Shown: positions 56,885-64,000 of the stretch, one piece after another
Layout of the letters: each line of letters begins with the position of its first letter
Numbering within the stretch: the stretch's first letter is position 1
NCBI GenBank assembly: GCA_013339765.2
Contig: CM023450.1
Coordinates: 189,862,688 to 189,926,687, forward strand
Length of the DNA stretch: 64,000 nucleotides
Origin: Haemaphysalis longicornis
Lineage: Eukaryota > Arthropoda > Arachnida > Ixodida > Ixodidae
Direction: 5' to 3'
Notes under the pieces: generated by a model
The model's database searches: none
What the model saw: only the letters and a program-made list of their open reading frames with translations
What the model was told of the DNA's origin: nothing
Made by a program: the position numbers and the translations under genes

Positions 56885-56970
56885 ACTGTACGAGGAAAAA
56901 ACATGTGCCCCATGGGGAATCCAAACCCGCAACCTCTGTATTACGCGCCCCATGGCTTACAAATCCGGGT
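56885..56970 (-). repeat. tRNA-like SINE head, degenerate
   Basis: On the minus strand GGGTTTGGATTCC resembles a B box, with GTAATACAGAGG upstream as in tick tRNA-derived SINEs. The A box is weak. Confidence 0.35.
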
Positions 56971-58415
56971 ATGAAGGCGAATGCACCCCTCCACCCGTTT
57001 TTGGTGTATCTACCTGTGTAACTATCATGCCCTTAACCATCGTACTATCAGAGAGGCCTATGCTGCTCTGAATATTGGGTGTGAAGGTAACCTGCCCGTT
57101 GACGCCTGGGCCGTGGCTAGAGCCGACCAGAACCCCCTATGCTAGCTCTGCCACCAAGGCTGACGAAACCGAGGGCTTCGCTACGCATGTAGTCTATATG
57201 TAGTTACGAGGCATCATGACAAATCATATAGGTACCATGGAAAAGTAAATTAAAATGCCTGATAGATGAGGTGGGGAATTTCGTAAGAAAGTTTGCTCTA
57301 GAGCATAATAAAAATATACGAAGACTCCAACTCGCGAAAGAAAGCAAGGAGTCGCTGATGACGCCCAAAATCTAAGAACAGTAGTTCCTCAGGGTTCCTG
57401 GTGGGGGTCCAAACTGCGGCAAGTATTCATGGTGACTGTTCGAAAGAGCGGGCGCTCTTATCAAGTGTTCGTCCTTGGCAAACGCAGCGAGACCCAGGAA
57501 AAGCGGGAAGGTGTCTGAAAAGCGCACATCCGTCTGCACGCAAACTGCGGGTGACTGATGGCGAAAACACCGCACCCAGAGGACGTATGCGGAGGAAGAT
57601 TTCGTCCCAACGGAAAAGACAACTGGGGAAATGCGATTTACTCGGGGCATAAGGACCCGTGTGGATCTCCGGACTTCTTTCCGGTCTTCACGTCGTAATG
57701 AGGCTTGACTTTTTTTAGGAGAAGTTTATTGAAGTGCGTTAGAAATGTACATAAGTAAAAACACTACACACAGGGGTCCGAAAGTCAGTGACTGATGAGT
57801 TAATACAGATGTAATATCTACAAAAAACATTGTCACCAAGAGTACAACCCTCTAAGACGCTCCAAAAAAATCCAAACCGTGAATTCATTTCAAGTAAACA
57901 ATCAAAACAGAAAAAAGTTCACCACTGGCAAAGCAAGAACGGCATATCCAATTCCCATTAGATAAGCCCCGCGAAATTCGGCTACCAGCCACTCCTAGTG
58001 ACGGTACCCCTGTGTGGAGGGCTACTCCGCAACTAGAAGAAGGGTATAACCGCGGCGATAGCTGCTCGGCTGCATCAAAGGCCCGATAGAGGGAAGGCTA
58101 GAGCGGGTTCCAGCCTGAAAGGTTGGGGCAGTGTGCATGAAGAGCGTGTCGCCATGGATACGGGTAAATCATTTCTGTCATGTTGTTCCATTGAAGCAGC
58201 TGCTTTGCAGCTTTTGTGAGTTGCCCTAGAATTCCTGTGGGCGGTTTTTCTTGCATCTGAACATAAAAGCATCCAGCCACGCCTCTAGAGTCCGCCTGCT
58301 GAACGTTTTGTCGAGGTGTGTTGCGGTATTGATAAGAAGACGAAAACTTTCCAATAAAACAGGTCCTTTTCCCTGCTCAGTATTGCTGTCCGCGGTCTGG
58401 CTATCACGCAGTTGG
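56971..58415. other. Intron with a possible decayed 3' element end
   Basis: No host exon was recognised. 57709-58300 may be the 3' part of a minus-strand element (minus reading has TTCAATAAAC near 57730 and an open stretch ARKTAHRNSRATHKSC near 58220), but no known domain is visible. Confidence 0.3.
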
Positions 58416-58875
58416 CGTATTTACTCGATTCTAGGCACCCCGTTTTTTCCATGATCGCGATGCCCCAAGTGAGGGGGGGTGCTTAGATTAAAAAAACCAA
58501 GCCACTTTTTCGCGGCCGTATCACGACAAGACAGGCGCAAGGAATAATGTTTTATTTAACAAACATTCCAAAGAAAATAAGGTACAGACAGTGAACGCAC
58601 CGCTTACGTCTCATACTTAGTCAACCTCACTATCATTCGAGTCCATTGTGCCGCTTGGGCCGTCGCTCTCAGTATCCCCGGGCAGGTCGTCTTCTGAATT
58701 GAAAACTTCCTAAATTACCTGGCCACAACGTCAGTTAGGGCCCGCTTCTACGAGTCTGAAATCCACCGTTTGATGTTTGCTGAGTAAAGGGGGTGCTTAG
58801 ATTCAAATGCAAATTTTTTTTCCTGATATTTTTAGCCCAAAGTAGGAGGGGGGTGCTTAGAATCGGAAAAATACG
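58416..58875 (-). mobile_element. Small TIR element with transposase tail
   Basis: The ends CGTATTTACTCGATTCTAGG and, inverted, CGTATTTTTCCGATTCTAAG enclose 460 bp; GCACCCC follows in both. On the minus strand, 58617-58710 encodes EVFNSEDDLPGDTESDGPSG and further acidic residues before a stop. An AATAAA follows at about 58551. An acidic C-terminus ahead of a poly(A) signal suggests the 3' tip of a transposase gene, perhaps of the pogo/CENP-B-like group. The catalytic part is missing. Confidence 0.6.
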
Positions 58876-59147
58876 GAATATTGCTACATTGTTATGAAAT
58901 ATGAAGATTTACGACGATGAACCCGAGAAAGAGTAAAAGCAGTATTTGGGCCCCCTCCTCTTGCTTCTCTCCATGGGCGCCTCTTATAGAAGCCCATAGA
59001 TGAACCTAAGCTGTCTTGCCCTTGTACCTTGAGCAAGACTAAGATCGATCGATCTGTTGGAGTTGTTGAACTTTGTGCATTGGGTGGACCTTAAAAACCG
59101 CAACCGTTCTCTGTGACCTTCACGTAACAAAGAACATGTTCGGCCAG

Positions 59148-59366
59148 GTACCAGCTACGGCACCTTTCTGTCGCACGATCCCCTTTCTCTGGAGCTGAAC
59201 CCACTTACCGACCGGGACCGCTTCCTGAACAAGATTGAGGCGCTCGTGTACGTCAGACGTACCGGCAGCGCGGATGTGGTAGGCGACGTCGTCGACAGCA
59301 ACTCGGCCGCGCTGGGAGAGCTGTTGTACGGGGAGCTCACCTACGTCATCGACTCGCAACCCACCG
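59148..59366 (+). CDS. Host gene exon d (unidentified protein)
   Basis: Acceptor GTTCGGCCAG, donor GTATGT, 219 bp. It enters with two bases (completing the codon left by exon c as Gly) and leaves with one. It reads TSYGTFLSHDPLSLELNPLT, then FLNKIEALVYVRRTGSADVV and LGELLYGELTYVIDSQPT without stops, at higher GC than its surroundings. The strong donor, open frame and exact phase match to exons c and e are good evidence of a real exon. No domain is recognised. Confidence 0.68.
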
Positions 59367-59589
59367 GTATGTGGAGCATTAGCAACCCCAGTAAAAATTC
59401 AGAGGCCTTCGACTTTGTAGAGAGGGAAGTCCAGTGAATCTGGCATCCTGGTTGCATTTCTAATGTGGAGGGTTACATCTATCGAGGATTTTCAATATCC
59501 AATTCAAGTACAGGGGACAGACCTGTACTTTACAGACAAAGGACGCACGATTGAGGGGTATACTCGGGTACAACAACTTAATAACGGCA
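59367..59589. other. Start of intron after exon d
   Basis: No feature seen up to the (GAT)n tail near 59590. Confidence 0.4.
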
Positions 59590-60080
59590 ACAATGATGAT
59601 GATGATGATTGATAGTGGTATCCCTTTGTAGCGGGGTGATGACGCGTCATCTTGCAAAAAAAACTGCAAAGAAACTAATATACCTATGCTTTGCACTCTT
59701 CCTTTCCTTAGGGCAGGCGCAAAAAGCTTAATTAGCGGGCACAAAATGCTTATTTTTTCTGTTACAGCCGGTAGCTGTTTTAGGCATTTCGTTCACGAGC
59801 ATTGTATTCTCCATTTCGTCGCCTCGGCAGCCTTGAAGTTAACTTCTCCTGTGCTACCCTTAAATCCTAGGGCTTCTAGGAGCCGGATATTTCCCTCATG
59901 TACATTTGGATGAATACCCTCGCATTCTAACACTATGTGCCGCATAGTTTTTTTTTTTCCTTTCCCGCAGACCACGCATACCCCATCATTTTGTGTATAC
60001 TTCCCCACAAAGCTCTTAGTTCACAAGCAACCTGCTCTAGCCTCAAAAAGCAAAGCACTGTTTTGCTTTTGCCCGAAACG
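59590..60080 (-). mobile_element. LINE 3' end, minus strand
   Basis: The minus-strand frame 59793-60008 reads a CVVCGKGKKKTMRHIVLECE zinc-type motif, then RLLEALGFKG, the conserved tail of a tick LINE type. It ends in a (CAT)n tail at the plus-strand (GAT)n, 59592-59610. Only the 3' tip is present. Confidence 0.75.
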
Positions 60081-61666
60081 GCCCGAAACGGACGTTGCCG
60101 CTGTGCCTCATTACCGCAGCCGGGTGTTACTCCGCGTGGCGAAATTAGTGTGTTATTGGGAATATTTTGAACATTGCACGAGCCGTTTCCGTGATTTTTC
60201 GGACTTAATATGCTTAGAAAGTTCTTCAGCGGCGACAAACTACCTGAGAAAAGGCAGACGATATCACGCATTCATAGCAGTCTCCTTTCAAAACGCGCGC
60301 GCCCGTGGGCATCCGGGTCCTTCGTTTAGGCGGAGTGATACCGTACATGAGCCATTGCCGTTCTTAACTTCTTCCCGAGCATAGAGGCAATTGTGGATTA
60401 CTATAACGCGGTGACGTCAATCACAGCATAGCGTCTAGTGTGAAGCGCGGGTGGCCGCCGAAGAGAGCGCCGCATTGCGCGATTTCAGGGGTTTGAGAGA
60501 CGCCGCTCGTGGCAAGGAGAAAACACGACTCGGAAACGAAGCGGCTGTAACGGAGAGGATTATAAAGTTGGCTGTAACCGTACCATTAGCGCAGATGGGC
60601 ATGCTTCACTGTACAGCGTACAATGTCGGAAAGACAGCTTATTAAGACAAAAGATGAAGCCGACTAACCCACATAAGTCGGCTTCACCTCTCAACAGAAA
60701 CGCACTTCTTGGAAGCCACTTCTCCAGGGGGCAATATAAGCGGTCTTATATCAAGATATGGAGGTACTGAAGACCGTTTTTTTTTTTTAAGGGGGGGGGG
60801 GGGGGGTCTTCCTAAACGCTGAAAACACTCCGCTAAGTAAAGTGTTGCCGCCTGAGTTGGACCGTGGGATCCAAGCCTTATGCAGGTTCGCTGTAAAAGC
60901 TAAATCGTTCAGAAAGGCCAAACACATGCTCTACACTATTTAGTTAGTGATCGCAGCCAAAGCACAACTGACCCAGCCCATTTGAGACACGTATAGACTG
61001 CTGTTTGACCTTAGCCACTGCGCTGCTGGAGGAACTTTCTGATTCTGTGCGGGTAGCGTGGATCGATGCTTGCGAGTTGCTTGCGATCACCGACGAATGG
61101 CCGAATGCAGCTTGATTTCCAACGTATACGAGCATCGTGCAGCGCTCGGATTTGTACGCATTGGGTATAGGGGTTCCCAGCTTAGTATTTTAGAGAAAAT
61201 TTTGGAAGCAAAATAAACGAACCGCTACCCGGAAAATTTCCCCAATCATATTTTGCAAATGCGCAAAACTATATCATATTTATCACGAAATGCTATAAGC
61301 AGCAGCCATTCAGCACACATGATCATCACACGACACGAGATATTATATTTAATTTGTTTGCAAAATAAACCATTTGTTGTAGAGCACATTGTACGCACCC
61401 CCTCGAAAGGAAATATTGTGTAGGAAAAGCAAATGTAGACCGCAGATATCATCCATTTGTTCACACGGTTCACAAAAAGTACTAAAGTCATCTTTAATTA
61501 TTCGGTTAACAACTACAGGACACAAGTTCGCTGATCATCCCGTTACAATCAGAGGTGCGCTCCTCCCTGTCTGCGTTAGTATTGGTGAGCTCCGTATCCC
61601 CCCCCCCGGACTTACCGCTCTCGCTGTTGCCTTGTGCCTCCTGCAATCGTGTCCGTTCGACGCAAG
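60081..61666. other. Intron, no gene recognised
   Basis: Contains a poly-T/poly-G junction at 60779-60807 and a hairpin at 60655-60686. The minus frame 60944-61135 (Ser-rich, ending LCFGCDH) might be a retroelement Gag relic but lacks a full zinc knuckle. Confidence 0.35.
60655..60686. repeat. Hairpin, 11-bp arms, 10-nt loop
   Basis: TGAAGCCGACT and its exact reverse complement flank AACCCACATA. Nothing in the context identifies a function; a terminator role is not meaningful in an intron of a eukaryote. Confidence 0.6.
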
Positions 61667-61758
61667 TGGTCAACCCCAGTCCCGGCTCCCGGGAGCTCGC
61701 ACTGGCCTTGGAGGACTACCTCACGTTACCACCGCAGGGCGCTCTCATTGAGTGCAAG
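61667..61758 (+). CDS. Host gene exon e (unidentified protein)
   Basis: A pyrimidine-rich tract free of AG ends at GACGCAAG. The following 92 bp enter with two bases and give 30 codons ending ALIECK before a very good donor (AAG then GTGAGC), phase 0. It reads VNPSPGSRELALALEDYLTL and PPQGALIECK. Two-base entry matches the one-base exit of exon d. The acceptor is less typical than the others (AAG and not CAG). The reading frame continues beyond the window in exons not seen here. Confidence 0.58.
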
Positions 61759-62199
61759 GTGAGCTACCATTGGCTCATCAGCCACTATCTCCACATTGAA
61801 AAGAGTATACTGCCCTACCGGTGTCTGACGCGAAAACATTTTTTTTAAATTTCTCGGAGCACTTATGTCTGCTTACATGCTTTGAAAGCCAAAGCCTGGC
61901 GATACTTGTTAGCAACTCTTTACTGCTACATCGCATTTAAACCTCTTTGCTCTCGGTTTTATTTTTTTGCCATCTCAGTTGGTTGTTTTTTTTTCTGTTA
62001 CACCGTGTTTGCGCCTCTTTCTTCGCTTTTGTTTCTTCCTCTTACAGCGTCAGGCACGCACTATTCCACAAGTTTTACGTTTCCAACTCTTCGCGTGCTG
62101 GGATTGTAGATTTCATCGCCAGGGTCAGCTGCCTTGTGGCTTCCATCAGCCCGCCAACGAGCAGGTCAAATGCTACACCTTGTCCGACGCATTTCGCAA
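61759..62199. repeat. Intron with dispersed repeat shared with 27840
   Basis: 61866-62045 resembles 27840-27965 (CTGCTTACATGCTTTGAAA, ACACCGTGTTTGCG and a pyrimidine-rich run). Confidence 0.4.
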
Positions 62200-63480
62200 A
62201 AGTCTGGAGGCTCCTGCATTAAAATAGCCCGACTCATGGTGCGGCCAATACTTCAGCCTCGACTTGTCTATCAGGCTTAATTCCACCATATGACCCAAGC
62301 GGAGTGGGCCCGGCTTGAAGCAATTAATAGAGCTGCAATGCCGACGATCACCTGCTTCCCTCAAATAACGCCCATACCATCTCTCCAGGCAGAAGCTCAA
62401 CTTAACACCCCGACGAGCATGTATATCATTGCCGCTCTGCCCGCCAGCACAAACTTAATTTTGTTGCGGAGGAAGCGGCGTTGGAGATCTACATAGACCA
62501 TCTTCTACCCGCCTTACCAGCCCACCCTGTAACTAAGCTAGCCGCCCTGGCTGTACCATTAAGTGACCGACAACCAGCCGCTAACTAGACTCCATAGTCG
62601 GTCGACCGGAAACGAAGACGCGCAGTCCGCGGGCGCACCATTACTAGCGGCTGTGAACCAGCCCCAGGTTGTAGAGGCATTTGTGGACGCTGCGGCCCAA
62701 GACGGAGTGTTAACTACGGCGATCGAATGTCCCTCTCATTCAGAAGCGAACCAAAACTGCGCTTATGAAACACTCCGCACCTGGCCCTCTATGCTAGCGG
62801 AGCTTACAGCCATCCGGGACGGACTGCTAGCGCTACTACCGACACTTCATGCCCCTGGAAGTTTTAATGTACAAATGTACACGCACTCAACTGCGGCCGT
62901 AAGGAATTTGCGCCGTGTAGGCTCCAACTCATCTGTCTCAAGAGACATTCATAAGCTACTGGATACGTACCCATGCCCTCTCCGACTGTCGTGGATCCGG
63001 CGTAATACTATCACCGCTCATTGCGGCGGATAGTTCCTCTCACCTTACGTCGGTTCCACGACCGCTGCCCTTGCTGTCAACTCACCCACATGAACAACTA
63101 GTCCAACTCAAGGAAGATCTGCGTCGCGCCACACACGACGCAGATCTTCATCTCACCGTGCGGAACAGACCTCCCCAGTGGGCTCGCTCGCTGGGAGGAG
63201 GTCCTGCTCCGTAGACTTCGAGTTGGGGTGGCCCTTCTCTCCTGCGGTAACCCGGGCGTGGCGGTGGCCACCGCGATACCGTGCACCGTTTACCACGAAC
63301 TGTCCCTTCTGCACGTCTCCTGCCGAAGACGCGACACCAACCACCTGCTATGGACGTGCCCTTCCTTCCCTGAGTGCAGCGAGATCCCGACACCTCGCGG
63401 CACAGGCCTGCACTGACCGCCAAATCACACTTCTGATGATCATTAATCCATGCCAAAATGATTCTCACGTAGGTGTACTT
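62200..63480 (+). mobile_element. LINE thumb, RNase H and tail, decayed
   Basis: 62290-62440 reads QAEWARLEAINRAAMPTIT then TPIPSLQAEAQLNTP, the linker of a tick LINE. The open frame 62563-63033 is a degraded RNase H: FVDAAAQDGVL, LAELTAIRDGLLALL, then YTHSTAAVRNL where the third aspartate has become histidine, and LSWIRRN in place of the histidine loop. 63220-63420 has the tail region (DTNHLLWTCPSFPEC). A short inverted repeat AGATCTGCGTCG lies at 63115-63147. Inactive by missing catalytic residues and frameshifts. Confidence 0.78.
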
Positions 63481-63649
63481 TGAGCAATCCAGGAACGCAC
63501 ACAGTAACCGGATACGCGGATGGCGCTGTGAAAAACAAAGGGGGAAAGGAGGGTGCCCTTCCAAACTGTAGGCACGGCAAATGAACCAGACAGCCGATAA
63601 GACTGGGGACAATCGTCACGACGGTAATCATAGCTGGGTCTGAGGTATT
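63481..63649. other. No feature seen
   Basis: Short spacer between the LINE tail and the inverted repeat. Confidence 0.4.
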
Positions 63650-63749
63650 TTAAGTTTAGAAGAAACCAGCTGAACATACAGACTAAATGTTAACAGACAG
63701 TCCCTGTCCCTGTCAAACATAAGTCACAGCTGGTTTCTTCTAAACTTAA
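63650..63749. repeat. Perfect 23-bp inverted repeat
   Basis: TTAAGTTTAGAAGAAACCAG plus CTG (63650-63672) is repeated exactly in inverted order at 63727-63749, with 54 nt between. Total 100 bp. It may be a miniature TIR element or a hairpin. Confidence 0.8.
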
Positions 63750-64000
63750 TATGCACCAACTAGAGCAACAAACTCTGCTAAGCGTTCCCTTTCATATTGC
63801 GTACAGAATTGTGTCAGCTTGTAATCAGGTGTACGTAATCAACTCTTTTTTATGTGTACATAGTTGTAAATATCGTTTCCTACGTTGACATGTAGTGCAA
63901 TAAATACCATGTGAGACAATTACTACTGGGGGCCGGAAAAGTACCGCTGGGGTTGATTCTAAGGCTTCCTTAGGTTCTAAAAACGGTCCGAGCAGAGCAT
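63750..64000. other. No gene recognised
   Basis: AT-rich sequence with AATAAA at about 63899; nothing else is supported. Confidence 0.4.

Overview
The window looks like gene-poor nuclear DNA of a hard tick (Ixodidae, probably a metastriate). Three things suggest this. The non-LTR retrotransposon types (RTE-like elements and RNase H-bearing I-superfamily-like elements with CCHC tails) are those typical of ticks. A tRNA-derived SINE closely resembles the Ruka family described from Rhipicephalus. A decayed Gypsy element carries the tick-type Gag N-terminus. The organism call is inference; no host gene was matched to a species. A run of exactly 100 N (9710-9809) joins two contigs.

Layout. 1-1127 is a decayed RTE-like LINE. 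1127-7705 is copy A of a roughly 6.5-kb block that recurs as copy B at 35462-46512. Copy B is enlarged by a TIR repeat (37152-37870) and by a nearly complete Gypsy element (38223-42399), which itself carries a SINE. Copy A carries its own SINE at 6075-6317. After the gap come short repeats, a pogo/Tigger-like non-autonomous element (13487-14430), a gutted Gypsy element (14815-16860), an RTE LINE on the minus strand (21150-23420), a LINE fragment (23720-24660) and a large fold-back repeat (24842-26415). 28600-35460 is a LINE split by a 2.2-kb DNA transposon; both have been scrambled by many short local direct duplications. 47620-53310 is a second full-length but broken LINE. 53359-53577 is a LINE-derived palindrome. 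53969-56220 is a 5'-truncated, well-preserved minus-strand LINE. LINE tails, a small TIR element and further inverted repeats fill 56900-64000.

Host gene. Five plus-strand blocks (42718-42802, 44282-44418, 56518-56744, 59148-59366, 61667-61758) have acceptor and donor sites and an open frame. Their intron phases fit when read in order (0, 2, 1, 1). They are best read as internal exons of one host gene whose introns are filled with the transposons above. I do not recognise the protein. The first two exons also occur in copy A (3456-3540, 4998-5133), where the second is frameshifted by homopolymer-length indels. The block is therefore either a real partial gene duplication or an uncollapsed haplotig placed beside its allele. 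The copy A block lies wholly in the contig that ends at the N gap.

There are no bacterial-type operons, CRISPR arrays, rRNA genes or intact tRNA genes. Almost all remaining open frames are shadows or neutral sequence.
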